A DNA stretch of 64,000 bases, taken from assembly GCA_013388685.1 (NCBI GenBank), contig JACAET010000047.1:1-64000 (forward strand). Direction: 5' to 3'. Shown piece after piece: positions 42,399 through 51,569 of this stretch. The notes beneath the pieces were generated by a model, which saw nothing but the letters and a program-made list of their open reading frames with translations, ran no database searches and was not told the origin of the DNA. The translations under genes were made by a program, and so were the position numbers. How positions within the stretch are numbered: the first letter of the stretch is position 1; every line of letters starts with the position of its first letter. This stretch comes from Chloroflexota bacterium (lineage in GTDB: Bacteria; Chloroflexota; Anaerolineae; Anaerolineales; Villigracilaceae).

Positions 42399-44276
42399 CT
42401 ACTCTTTCGTCACGATCACATCATGGATCAAATGTGCGTAGCGGTTTTGCAGGCGAATAAAATGACTTTGTATGGCGTCCGCTTCGGAGCCTTCGGGGGC
42501 AAGGAACTTTCCGCTTTCGACACCCTGGCGGGCGATCTCACGGCACACGGCTTCGGTGATGAGCTCGGCAAGCAGTACCTGTCCCTGCGCGGAGGTGTCC
42601 AGGCGGTGCTGTCCGTCGAGGTAGCGTTTGACGGACGGCGCGGCGGTGGCGATGACGATCGTCGAGTTGACCCGGTCCAGATACACGCGCTGACGCGGGT
42701 CCATGCGGTCGTCGAAACGGATGTCGTTGAAGAGTCCGTGATGTTTTCTGGCAGGCGATTCGTCAACCTCCTCCTTCCTCGAACGCACCTGCACCATTGC
42801 CTGCGCCTTTTGATCTCCCAAATAAGCTGTGATCGTCGCTTCGTTGCCGACCTGTTTCCCCTCCACTTGAATTTTGGCAATGCCGATTTGCGGATGATCC
42901 TTCGACGCCTCGATCCTGACCTTAGGAGTCAGCACGTCCACTTCGGGGTTGTCGGAGACGGCAAAGACCGTCGCGCCGTCATGAATCTTCGCAGACAAAT
43001 GCGCTCTTAAAGTTAGCGAGGCTTGCTGTCCCGTTTGAACGTAATATCGGACGGGAGCAAATTCCAGTCCGGAGGGAGGCGGCTCTGGTTTTCCATCCGA
43101 TGCCGCGCGCCTGTCGCTCAATTCGGTCGAAGCGATCACATTCAGTTCACGGATCGTTTTATCGAGTTTCCGGCGCAATTGCTTGTCGAGTTTAATCTGC
43201 TCATCCTGGAGGGCGCGCACGCGTTCGACCTGGACCAAAGGCTCGAGGCGTTCCTCGACAGCCTGTTTCAACGCCTTTGCAAACGGCAGCGACCAGTTGA
43301 TTCCGTCGCGCGTGGCGGTGAGGACAGGCTCGTCGTTCTTGAGCAGGTCGTGGAGGTAATCGCATTCGAGCGAGCCGTAGAAGAAGGACGCATACGGGTC
43401 GTTCTCGAACTTGAGCATGGTCAGCGCAATGACCGTGCCGCGGCTGATGACGAGCAGACCCGCGTCGGCGTAATCGCCCTCCTCGCCGCGCGTCGAGAGT
43501 TGGAGGTTGGAACGCAGGAGCTGCAGGCGGGCGGAGGCGGGGAAGCCTTCGATCTCGAAGCGCTCATCGAGGACCATTTCCCCTTTGGGCGGCTTGTAGG
43601 AGAGGACATACTCATCCCTGACCTTGTCTGCGCCTGCAAGGTTGCGGAGAATGATGAGGCGCTCCTGGTCCGCCATGATGGTGCGGAGTTCGAAATGGCG
43701 CTGCAGGTAATTGCGCAGGTTTTCGAAACGCGGCATTTTGACATCCTCGCGCGAGATGACGATCTCGATGACCGTGCCGTTGCCTTCGGGGATGCTGTAT
43801 TTGGTTCGCAGTTCATCTGTGGCTGGGATGGGTTCATCGAGTTCGAAAGTGGGAACGCCATCTTTGAGCAGGAGCGAACTGCGATACAGGATGTTATCGC
43901 GGATCGAGTTGACGTAACCATAGCCCAGCCCGAAGATGGCGTCTTTGAGTCCGCGTCCCCACATGCCGCGCACGTGCAGGTCTTCCTTCAAGCCGCTGGT
44001 GGCTTCGCCGTACGTGCCCACCACCCTGTCCATGTGTCTGTCATCCATGCCTTCGGCAAAGTCGCGCACGCGGATGACGGAGTTCTTGTGTTTCCGCCAC
44101 ACGTCAATGATGATCTCGCCGCTGACCTGAACGCCCTTGTCCTCCAGGCGAGAGTAACTGTCGTTGCTGTTGGTGATAATCTCGACCAGCGCGCGCAAAA
44201 CGTCCTTGCGGATGGCTTGATCCGCCTGTTGCAGGGCGACCCTGTCAGCATATTGGAGTTTGCGGCTGATCGGCAT
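42399..44276 (-). CDS. GHKL-type ATPase related to MORC/Hsp90/MutL
   Basis: 625 residues. The ATP-binding Bergerat fold is clear: N-box E-I-I-T-N-S-N-D (32-39), G1 D-F-A-E-G-M-D (72-78), G2 G-M-W-G-R-G-L-K-D-A-I-F-G-L-G (104-118) and G3 G-N-G-T-V-I-E-I (165-172). The G-x-W/F-G-x-G-x-K form is most like MORC and Hsp90, unlike sensor kinases; no His phospho-acceptor domain is present. A middle part (200-400) is mixed, then a beta-rich region (about 410-500, Ig-like) and a helical C-terminus. It is preceded by a gene for a probable winged-helix protein. The role is unknown; prokaryotic MORC-like ATPases are known in defence and DNA-handling loci. Confidence 0.8.
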   Translation of the reverse strand: MPISRKLQYADRVALQQADQAIRKDVLRALVEIITNSNDSYSRLEDKGVQVSGEIIIDVWRKHKNSVIRVRDFAEGMDDRHMDRVVGTYGEATSGLKEDLHVRGMWGRGLKDAIFGLGYGYVNSIRDNILYRSSLLLKDGVPTFELDEPIPATDELRTKYSIPEGNGTVIEIVISREDVKMPRFENLRNYLQRHFELRTIMADQERLIILRNLAGADKVRDEYVLSYKPPKGEMVLDERFEIEGFPASARLQLLRSNLQLSTRGEEGDYADAGLLVISRGTVIALTMLKFENDPYASFFYGSLECDYLHDLLKNDEPVLTATRDGINWSLPFAKALKQAVEERLEPLVQVERVRALQDEQIKLDKQLRRKLDKTIRELNVIASTELSDRRAASDGKPEPPPSGLEFAPVRYYVQTGQQASLTLRAHLSAKIHDGATVFAVSDNPEVDVLTPKVRIEASKDHPQIGIAKIQVEGKQVGNEATITAYLGDQKAQAMVQVRSRKEEVDESPARKHHGLFNDIRFDDRMDPRQRVYLDRVNSTIVIATAAPSVKRYLDGQHRLDTSAQGQVLLAELITEAVCREIARQGVESGKFLAPEGSEADAIQSHFIRLQNRYAHLIHDVIVTKE

Positions 44277-44298
44277 TTGTTCCTTTCAAGAGAGGTTC

Positions 44299-44484
44299 GG
44301 TGGTCGAGTAGCCCCGTCGCGCTGAGCGGACACTGAGCGAGCGGTAGCGAGACGAAGTGGAAGTCGAAGCGTCACGGGGCGTATCGAGATCACACGTTAT
44401 CAAGAATATTTTTGTAACAAGAACTGCTTTGCTTCGTGGTGGTTTCGATACGGGGCGGGAAAGCCCCGCCCCTACTCAACCACC
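44299..44484. repeat. GGTGGTCGAGTAG/CTCAACCACC repeat (REP-like), copy 2
   Basis: Begins GGTGGTCGAGTAGCCCCG, has GGGGCGTATCGAGATCAC and GTTTCGATACGGGGCGGG inside, and ends CTACTCAACCACC. Related to 39428-39540. It lies between the winged-helix gene and the GHKL gene, where it could fold in the shared transcript. Confidence 0.75.
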
Positions 44485-44493
44485 GAGGTGCTT

Positions 44494-45159
44494 CTATTTC
44501 TTTTTTGTACCAAGCAAAGACGAAAACTTTCCTTCGCAAAATTCTAAAAATGACAATAAATCCTTGCGACTGTGAATATTCACATATTCCTTGAATTGGT
44601 TGAGATTGCGCGCAAGCGTCGCCGGCGGGGATTCCATGGTGCAGAGCAATAGACTTCTAAAGTCGAATTCGTTGAGCGGAAGGTTTTTCCTGTAATGCCT
44701 GTACGCGTCGGACATTTCAATCGAGCGGACGTATTTCTTCGCGTGCCTTTTGAGTTCGGGATGCACCGCCTCCGCCGCAGGGACGGCTGACTCCTCATCT
44801 TTTGGCTTTTCCACGCGGACGGGTTTCAGCGGCTTGCCGAGTAACTTCTCCACCTTCTCCGCACGCTTGATTCCACGCGCCGTGATCTGGAATCCCTTCG
44901 TGGCATTGCCCTTCAAGTAACCCTTGCTTTTACAGTCACCCCACCGTCGGCTGACGATGCCCGAGTCGGGATACTGCGGGTACTTCCGCATGGAGAAACG
45001 TTCGGGGAACAGCACGAAACAGGCGGAAATAATATCCTCGGACGCGGTCTCAAGTCCCTGTTTGTGCAGGTAATGGACGGAATACACCACCAGATCGTTG
45101 AGAACGACCTTTGTGTAATTAGTCGGATCAAATCGGGGAGGGGATTTTTTCCTGGTCAC
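44494..45159 (-). CDS. Predicted winged-helix protein next to the GHKL ATPase
   Basis: 221 residues. The N-terminal 105 residues look like a winged-helix domain: YTKVVLNDLVVYSVHYLHKQ, then PDSGIVSRRWGDCKSKGYLKG (a recognition-helix-like piece) and FQITARGIKRAEKVEKLL. The charged linker (PVRVEKPKDEES) leads to a helical C-terminus with conserved-looking VRSIEMSDAYRHYRKN. No family recognised. It is 217 bases upstream of the GHKL gene on the same strand, and starts 49 bases after the methyltransferase gene, so the three may be one transcript. Confidence 0.65.
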   Translation of the reverse strand: MTRKKSPPRFDPTNYTKVVLNDLVVYSVHYLHKQGLETASEDIISACFVLFPERFSMRKYPQYPDSGIVSRRWGDCKSKGYLKGNATKGFQITARGIKRAEKVEKLLGKPLKPVRVEKPKDEESAVPAAEAVHPELKRHAKKYVRSIEMSDAYRHYRKNLPLNEFDFRSLLLCTMESPPATLARNLNQFKEYVNIHSRKDLLSFLEFCEGKFSSLLGTKKK

Positions 45160-45208
45160 AATGCCTCTCTACGAAGAATCTTACACCCATTTCACGGGCG
45201 GCACTATT

Positions 45209-45748
45209 TCATTTTAATTCCCGATACGCCACAGCCGAATAGAACTCGTTCAGAAAACCGGACGGGGCTTTCGCTAGCAGACGCGGCTCTCCAAAACCCG
45301 CCTGCGGGGCAAGCGAGCGGAAAGTCTCGAAGGACAGAGGATACGGCACCCACAGATTTCCCGCGTCCACGTTGTATTCGACGAGGAGCAGGACGCCGCC
45401 CGGCTTGAGGAATCCGCGCACGTGCCGGAGGATGTTTTCCTTATCCCGGAAGTAGTGCAGGGAATTTGCCATCACGATCCCATCGAGCGGAGGAAGATCG
45501 AGGGGGCGCGAAAAGTCGTTCGGAAGCAGGATCAGGTTCGAGATTGAATTGAAGCGGGCGCGGTGAGAATTCTCCAATTCTCTCAATGACGATTTGTTCT
45601 TATCCACCGCGTAGATTGTCGCATCCAATCCAACCAATTCACGCAAAGCCAAAGTAAACGCGCCGCTCCCCGCGCCGAAGTCTGCATAAACGCCGCCCTG
45701 ATTCAAATTCGCTGATCGCAGCAAATTGACATGATCGTTGTGATTCAT
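45209..45748 (-). CDS. SAM-dependent methyltransferase
   Basis: 179 residues with motif I Y-A-D-F-G-A-G-S-G-A-F-T near residue 18, an acidic end of strand 2 (IYAVDKNKSSL) and GIVMANSLHYFRDKEN after strand 4, as in class I enzymes of the UbiE/type-11 group. The last third is short and aromatic (LWVPYPLSFETF). The substrate is unknown. Its start overlaps the stop of the response regulator gene (ATGA). Confidence 0.83.
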   Translation of the reverse strand: MNHNDHVNLLRSANLNQGGVYADFGAGSGAFTLALRELVGLDATIYAVDKNKSSLRELENSHRARFNSISNLILLPNDFSRPLDLPPLDGIVMANSLHYFRDKENILRHVRGFLKPGGVLLLVEYNVDAGNLWVPYPLSFETFRSLAPQAGFGEPRLLAKAPSGFLNEFYSAVAYRELK

Positions 45749-46398
45749 TCCTTCCGCACCACGCCTTCGCGCCACGCGTACACCGCGGCTTGCGTTCTAT
45801 CAGCGAGATGCAGTTTGCTCAGGATGTTGCTCACGTGCCCCTTGATCGTCTTCTCGCTCAACACCAGTTTCGCCGCCATCTCTGCATTGGACATGCCGTC
45901 GGCGATCAACTTCAACACTTCGAGTTCGCGCTCGCTCAATTCCGTGAACGGATTCAAGTTATCTTCGCGCCTGCCCTGCAACTCCTTGATGACACGCGCC
46001 GCCACGCGCGGATGCAGCACCACCTCGCCCGCCGCGGCTTTTCTCACCGCCGAAGCCAGTTCCTCCGCGCTGACATCCTTCAGGATATACGATAACGCGC
46101 CCGCCTTCAATGCCGGGAAGATATGTTCGTCCTCATGGTATGAAGTGAGGACGACAATCTGCGAACGCGGACTCACCTGCTTGACTTTTCGAGTTGCCTC
46201 CACGCCGTCTATGTCTGGCATGATCAAATCCATCAGGATGACATCAGGGATTAATTGCGCCGCCTGTTTGACCGCCTCCTCGCCCGACCCCGCTTCGCCC
46301 ACGACCGAGAGGTCTGCTTGCGTTTCCAAAAAGGCTTTCACTCCCCGACGCACCACCGCGTGATCGTCCACGAGCAGAACCGAGATTTGTTCCGCCAT
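45745..46398 (-). CDS. NarL/LuxR-type response regulator
   Basis: 217 residues. Receiver domain with D11-D12 and phospho-acceptor D57 (ILMDLIMPDIDG), K in SYILKD, and a C-terminal helix-turn-helix LSERELEVLKLIADGMSNAE...TIKGHVSNILSKL. Its ATG overlaps the kinase stop by one base (TAATG). With the neighbouring kinase it forms a two-component system; the targets are unknown. Confidence 0.92.
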   Translation of the reverse strand: MAEQISVLLVDDHAVVRRGVKAFLETQADLSVVGEAGSGEEAVKQAAQLIPDVILMDLIMPDIDGVEATRKVKQVSPRSQIVVLTSYHEDEHIFPALKAGALSYILKDVSAEELASAVRKAAAGEVVLHPRVAARVIKELQGRREDNLNPFTELSERELEVLKLIADGMSNAEMAAKLVLSEKTIKGHVSNILSKLHLADRTQAAVYAWREGVVRKE

Positions 46399-47543
46399 TA
46401 TGACCTCCTCACAATTGCAGTGACGCGGGTCCCCTGAGATTGGAGACTGGAGACTTGTAATTCGCCGTTCACCGCCGCGAGCCGCTCCCTCATCGAATCC
46501 AAGCCGACGCCTTTGGCAATCCGTTTGGCGTCGAAGCCGATTCCGTCATCTTCGATCATCAATGTGACCTGATCATTTTCAGATTTCAACACGACCCTCA
46601 CATGGTTCGCCTGGCTGTGCCGCGCAACATTCGCCAATGCCTCTTGAAGCACCCTGAACAAAGTCTGCTCGATATTCGAGTTCACAGATACATCACCGAT
46701 GTTCATTTCTGTTGTGATGTTGTTCTGTCCCGACCATTCATTGACATGTTCTTTTATGGCATCTGGCAGCGACTTGCTCTCCAACACAGGCGGACGCAGC
46801 GCGCTGATGAGCGTGGTCAATTCCGCGCCCGCCTGTTGCGCGAGTCGTTCGGCTTCCACAACGGACGAATAAGATTTATCGGTTTCGGATGAAGCCGTCC
46901 GCGCCGCGCTCAACTGCATCGAGATGGCAAAGACCTGCTGCTTCACCGAATCGTGCAGGTCACGCGCGAGGCGGTTTCTTTCCTCCACTACCGCCATTTC
47001 CTGCAATTTCTGTTGGGTCGATTTCAACTCCTCGATCAACTGCTGGTTGTGCTGGCGCGCCAGTTCCGCCTGTTGCAGGATGCGCCCAAAAACGCCGCAA
47101 ATGACATACACCACCAGATAGAACGCTGCCGCAAAAAAACCATCCGCGCCGCTTGCAAGGAAGGAATACGCGCTGACCGCCAGAAAGTAGGCGGCGATCC
47201 ACAGGCTGGCGGCATTGCGTGTCAACACCAGCGCGGCGTGGATGCTCACCATCAGGAACATGAAGTTGATCCCGTCCACAAAGGGCGCACGCAGGAGGAG
47301 CAGCAAGACCAACACAAGGAACTGCGCCCCAAAGTACAGCGCGGGATTCCTTTCGTAACGTCCCGCGCGGAACACAAAGCGATATAGCAAAGCGTAGACC
47401 GCGCACAGCCCGAAAAATATCAACTGCGTTTGCAGGGAGGGAATCCCGCGTGCGACGAGCAGCGACATGACAATCAGGCTGATATAGGTGGCGGCATCCA
47501 GCAATGGCGGGATGCGCACGCGGACAACGGTATCGCTCAGCAT
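46398..47543 (-). CDS. Sensor histidine kinase (HisKA_3, NarX/DesK-like)
   Basis: 381 residues: five or six membrane helices (about 10-165), a coiled coil, the phospho-His motif RNRLARDLHDSVKQ, and an ATPase domain with the N-box VLQEALANVARHSQA and G1 EDDGIGFD and G2 GVGLDSMRERL. The membrane part has no large outside loop, as in DesK-like sensors of membrane state. The start MLSDTVV is chosen by the start of the first helix; the frame is open 36 bases upstream. Confidence 0.9.
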   Translation of the reverse strand: MLSDTVVRVRIPPLLDAATYISLIVMSLLVARGIPSLQTQLIFFGLCAVYALLYRFVFRAGRYERNPALYFGAQFLVLVLLLLLRAPFVDGINFMFLMVSIHAALVLTRNAASLWIAAYFLAVSAYSFLASGADGFFAAAFYLVVYVICGVFGRILQQAELARQHNQQLIEELKSTQQKLQEMAVVEERNRLARDLHDSVKQQVFAISMQLSAARTASSETDKSYSSVVEAERLAQQAGAELTTLISALRPPVLESKSLPDAIKEHVNEWSGQNNITTEMNIGDVSVNSNIEQTLFRVLQEALANVARHSQANHVRVVLKSENDQVTLMIEDDGIGFDAKRIAKGVGLDSMRERLAAVNGELQVSSLQSQGTRVTAIVRRS

Positions 47544-47738
47544 GACCGGATTGTACTCCCATCCTCCGCGTGTCAACATTGGTTTCCTCCCGGCAGGCGC
47601 CCATCCAAATTCATTTGGGTGTGTTTCACGTGTGCCTGCGGCACAGTGCAGGCATTTCAGTTGATACCGCCCCGAAGGTTGGCGTAAACGACCAATATTT
47701 CTTCAAAGAAACCTTCGGGACGTTTCTTCTTTCACAAT

Positions 47739-48500
47739 TCATTTCCGGGCTTGAAAACCCAGCCGCATGTTGGTCTGCCGCGCGATGATCAGCGCGATCA
47801 GGCAGGCGAAGACGACGAACAGGACGTAGTACATCGCCTTCTCCGCGCCGCTGAACGCGGACAACATGACGGAACCTGCCAATACATTGGATGCGTAATG
47901 GAAGACCATCACCGCGGGAACGCTTCCATTCGATCTGTTGTACAGCCATGTGATGATGATCTGGAAGGCGAAACTGAAGAATGCCGCGTCGTACCACGCG
48001 ATGCCTCCATAGAGGACGAGTGGCAGGTGCCAGAGCGAACGGACGAATCCCATCACGAGGGTCGCGGCAAACGTCCCGTAGGCGCGAGGCGCAAAGCGTT
48101 CCTGCAATTTGGGCAGGGCGTAACCCGTCCAGCCTGGTTCTTCCCACAATCCGCCCATCAACAGAAGGATGATGAGCGTCCCGAGGGACGGAGATGGAAA
48201 CGGACTTGCGGCTGTTGCGCCCAACAACAGGTTGGCGGCAAACGCGGCGAGCAGATACGCGGCGATGATCGCGGGACCGACGAGATACCACCAACCGGCG
48301 CGGAAGTTCGTCAGGCGCCTCCAATATTCGCGCAAGCCCTGCCTGCCTGTGGTCAAGGCGATGACGATGACCGCCGCGATGGCGGGACCGTGAGGGATGA
48401 TCCCGCCGTTTGCGAACGGCGCAGACCACCAGCTCAACAGGTAGGATAGCAGGAAGAACAACGCAAGTTCATACTTTTGGAAGAAGGATTGAGACGGCAT
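47739..48500 (-). CDS. CPBP (CAAX/Abi) intramembrane metalloprotease-like protein
   Basis: 253 residues with about eight helices. The family motifs are L-W-E-E-P-G-W-T-G-Y-A-L-P (Glu-Glu; a Thr replaces the usual Arg), F-V-R-S-L-W-H-L-P and V-F-H-Y-A-S-N (metal-binding His). Eukaryotic relatives cut prenylated proteins; bacterial ones process peptides or give self-immunity. The target is unknown. About 195 bases separate it from the kinase gene. Confidence 0.85.
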   Translation of the reverse strand: MPSQSFFQKYELALFFLLSYLLSWWSAPFANGGIIPHGPAIAAVIVIALTTGRQGLREYWRRLTNFRAGWWYLVGPAIIAAYLLAAFAANLLLGATAASPFPSPSLGTLIILLLMGGLWEEPGWTGYALPKLQERFAPRAYGTFAATLVMGFVRSLWHLPLVLYGGIAWYDAAFFSFAFQIIITWLYNRSNGSVPAVMVFHYASNVLAGSVMLSAFSGAEKAMYYVLFVVFACLIALIIARQTNMRLGFQARK

Positions 48501-48604
48501 ATGAAACTCCTTTGGTTGATGCTCAAAGGATACGCTGTTGTCCGGTTAAAGGGACGGGTCTTGAGGCTGTATTTCAGCGCGACCAGAGACGGTATGTTTG
48601 AGCG

Positions 48605-48610
48605 TATAAT
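48605..48610 (+). promoter_or_regulatory. Candidate -10 box of polX
   Basis: TATAAT lies 25 bases before the polX ATG, leaving room for the AAAGGA ribosome site. No clear -35 box. Confidence 0.45.
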
Positions 48611-48635
48611 CTAACCAGCCGAAAGGATTACCGTT

Positions 48636-50363
48636 ATGATGAACAACCGTCAACTCGCAGATACATTCACCCTCATCGCGAACTTATCCGAAATCAAAGG
48701 CGAGATCATCTACAAAACGCTCGCTTATCGCAAAGCCGCGGAAAGCCTGATGTCGCTGCCGCGCGAAGCCGGCGAATACTGGAAGGAGGGAAAACTCGAA
48801 GACATTCCCGGCGTGGGAAAAGCCATCGCTGAAAAGATTGATGAACTGCTTTCGACAGGCAAACTCGAATTTCTCGAAAAACTCAAAAAGGAAGTGCCCG
48901 AGGAACTCGCCTCGTGGCTCGCCGTGCCGGGACTGGGACCGAAAAAGATTGCCCTCATCTGGAAGACGCTCGGAATCACGGCTCTTGCGGACTTGGAAAC
49001 TGCCGCCAAAGAAGGGAAACTTCGCGACCTCCCGGGCATGGGCGCCAAGTCCGAGAGCGCGATCCTCGAAGGGATTGCATCTCTCTCCCGCAGGTCGGGG
49101 CGGATTCCGCTCGGGCGGGCGTATCCGCTGGCGCAGGAGATCATCAAGACGCTCAAAAAGGTGAAGGGAGTCGTCGCTGCAGAACCCGCTGGCAGTTTAA
49201 GAAGGATGCGCTCCACTGTCGGCGACTTGGACATTCTTGTCGCGGCAAAGGATTCCGCACCTGTGATGGAAGCGGTTGTTAATCTTCCCAGTGTCTCGCG
49301 CGTGCTGGGAAAAGGCGAGACGAAATCGTCCATCGAATTCACGGACGGCGTGCGCGCGCAGGTCTGGGTGCATCCGCCCGAAAAATTCGGGACTGCCCTG
49401 CAATACGCGACAGGCTCGAAAGACCATAACGTGCAATTGCGGCAACTTGCGCTCGAAAAGGGATTATCGTTATCGGAACATTCATTCACGAAGGTCAAGG
49501 GCGGCAAGGAAATCTTTTGCGCGACCGAAGAGGAAGTGTATGAAACGCTTGGCTTGCCGTGGATTCCGCCCGAACTGCGCGAAGACCGCGGCGAAGTGCA
49601 GGCCGCGAAAGCAAATAAACTCCCGAAGTTGATCGAACTCAAAGACATCAAAGCGGATTTGCAGGTGCATTCCACTTGGAGCGACGGGAAACTGTCCATG
49701 CTGGAGATGGCGCGCGCCGCGGCGAAACGGGGCATCAATGTCATCGCGTTCACCGATCATTCAGTGAGCCTCGGCGTCACGGGCGGCTTGAGCATCGAAA
49801 AGCACAAACAGCAAGCCGCCGAAATCAAAAAGATTCAAAAACAACTCGGCGATGAGATTTTGATTTTGCACGCCACCGAAGTTGAGATCAAAGCCGACGG
49901 CTCGCTCGATTACCCTGATGAGTTTCTGGCAAGCCTCGATCTGGTGCTGGCTTCGATGCACACCTCCCTGCGGCAGCCGCGCGAGAAGGTGACCGAACGT
50001 ATGCTCAAAGCCATCCGCAACCCGCACGTGGACATCATCGGTCACCCAACGGGACGCCTGATTCCCGACCGGGAAGGCGCGGATCTGGATATGGACGCAG
50101 TGCTTCAAGCCGCGGCAGAGACTGGCGTTGCGCTGGAGATCAACGCCCATCCCTCGCGCCTCGACTTGGACGATATGTATGCTCGCCGCGCAAAGGAATT
50201 GGGCATCCCCATCAGCATCAACACGGACTCGCACTCCGAAGGCGATTTTGGCATGCTGTTCTACGGCGTCGCCATTGCCCGCCGCGCCTGGCTGACGAAG
50301 AACGAGGTGATCAACTGCTGGTCAACGGACAAATTGCTGAAGTGGCTGAAGAACAGGAAGTAG
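48636..50363 (+). CDS. polX: DNA polymerase/3'-5' exonuclease PolX
   Basis: 575 residues in the usual bacterial order: N-terminal helix-hairpin-helix repeats (LEDIPGVGKAIAEKI, VPGLGPKKI, LPGMGAKS), the X-family polymerase core (GSLRRMRSTVGDLDILV, catalytic Asp pair) and a C-terminal PHP phosphoesterase domain (QVHSTWSDG, FTDHS, HATEVE, SMHTS, IIGHPTGR, NTDSHS), where the metal ligands look complete. It fills short gaps in base excision repair and has an intrinsic exonuclease. An alternative start is the second Met. Confidence 0.95.
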   Translation: MMNNRQLADTFTLIANLSEIKGEIIYKTLAYRKAAESLMSLPREAGEYWKEGKLEDIPGVGKAIAEKIDELLSTGKLEFLEKLKKEVPEELASWLAVPGLGPKKIALIWKTLGITALADLETAAKEGKLRDLPGMGAKSESAILEGIASLSRRSGRIPLGRAYPLAQEIIKTLKKVKGVVAAEPAGSLRRMRSTVGDLDILVAAKDSAPVMEAVVNLPSVSRVLGKGETKSSIEFTDGVRAQVWVHPPEKFGTALQYATGSKDHNVQLRQLALEKGLSLSEHSFTKVKGGKEIFCATEEEVYETLGLPWIPPELREDRGEVQAAKANKLPKLIELKDIKADLQVHSTWSDGKLSMLEMARAAAKRGINVIAFTDHSVSLGVTGGLSIEKHKQQAAEIKKIQKQLGDEILILHATEVEIKADGSLDYPDEFLASLDLVLASMHTSLRQPREKVTERMLKAIRNPHVDIIGHPTGRLIPDREGADLDMDAVLQAAAETGVALEINAHPSRLDLDDMYARRAKELGIPISINTDSHSEGDFGMLFYGVAIARRAWLTKNEVINCWSTDKLLKWLKNRK

Positions 50364-50403
50364 TGAAGAAACATCCATCCGATTCCTTTATGAGGACCGC
50401 AAA

Positions 50404-51378
50404 ATGACATTTTCTCCCATTCCAGCCAACGAAGTCCGTTTTTTTAGCGGAAGTTCGAACAAGCCGCTGGCAGAGAGCATCGCTGCTGCGCTTGGCGTCC
50501 CGCTCGACGAGACCCACATCACCCGCTTCAGCAACGATAACCTCTACATCCAGCTCGGCGCGACGGTGCGCTATCGCCGCGTGTACATCGTGCAGTCGCT
50601 GTCACAACCGGTCAACGATCATCTGATGGAACTCTTGATGATGCTCGATATCGCGCGCGGCGCGGCGGCATCGGAAGTGCATGCCATCATTCCGTACTAC
50701 TCGTTCGGGAGGTCGGACAAAAAGGACGCGGCGCGCATCTCCATTACCGCCCGCCTCGTCGCCGACCTGATCAAGACCGCCGGCGCCACGCATGTGATGA
50801 GCATGATGTTCCACTCGCCGCAGGTACACGGATTCTTTGCTCTGCCCACCGACCCGCTCAGCGCCCGACCGGTGTTCCGGGAATACCTTTCCACGCGCGA
50901 CCTGAGCGATCATATCGTCGTCGCCCCCGATATGGGCTCTGCAAAGTCCGCCGCCCGTTTCGCCAAAAGCCTGCAGCTGCCCATTGCCGCCGGCAACAAG
51001 GAGCGCATCTCCGACACGCAGGTAAGGATTAGCGGACTGGTCGGCAACCAGGTGCGCGGACACAAACGCGCCCTGATCTACGACGACGAGATCGCCACCG
51101 GCGGCTCGATTGCCGAGTTGAGCCGCGTGCTGATCGAAGAAGGCGTGGAGGACATCACGGTCGTGTGTACGCACGGTGTCTTCACGCGCGGTGGCTTGGA
51201 ACGGCTGGCGGATATTCCGCAAATCACCGAAATCATCTCCACCGACACGGTCTATATTCCGCCCGAAAGACGCCACCCCAAGTTGAAGATTCTGTCCGTT
51301 GCGCCGATTTTTGCCAGCGCCATCTACAATAACCTGCACCACGAGTCCATCAACGATCTGTTCGTGTTCGGAGAGTGA
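50404..51378 (+). CDS. prs: Ribose-phosphate pyrophosphokinase (PRPP synthase), divergent
   Basis: 324 residues with the type I phosphoribosyltransferase pair fold. It starts VRFFSGSSNKPLAESIA and has the ATP loop FGRSDKKDAARISITARLVADL and FHSPQVHGFF. The PRPP loop reads L-I-Y-D-D-E-I-A-T-G-G-S, with Ala where most enzymes have Asp, and the other loop is APDMGSAKSA instead of the common SPDxGGxxRA. Length is normal. It probably makes PRPP, but these changes leave room for another phosphoribosyl reaction. GAGG precedes the ATG. No other nucleotide gene is adjacent. Confidence 0.82.
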   Translation: MTFSPIPANEVRFFSGSSNKPLAESIAAALGVPLDETHITRFSNDNLYIQLGATVRYRRVYIVQSLSQPVNDHLMELLMMLDIARGAAASEVHAIIPYYSFGRSDKKDAARISITARLVADLIKTAGATHVMSMMFHSPQVHGFFALPTDPLSARPVFREYLSTRDLSDHIVVAPDMGSAKSAARFAKSLQLPIAAGNKERISDTQVRISGLVGNQVRGHKRALIYDDEIATGGSIAELSRVLIEEGVEDITVVCTHGVFTRGGLERLADIPQITEIISTDTVYIPPERRHPKLKILSVAPIFASAIYNNLHHESINDLFVFGE

Positions 51379-51569
51379 TTTTTCGGATGTTGGAATCCGT
51401 GAAAGTGCGCGTCCGGGCGATTTGTGGCTGGCGATTCGGTTGATTCCTGCCGAGGTGCGGGCAGAGGCTCGGGAGAAGGCGGCAGGTTCCGGCGTGGAAA
51501 GAAGCGTCCGGCTGGCTGGGGCGACGGTCATCGTTTTGATCCGGCTTATCCAATTCTCATCCAAAGCCG

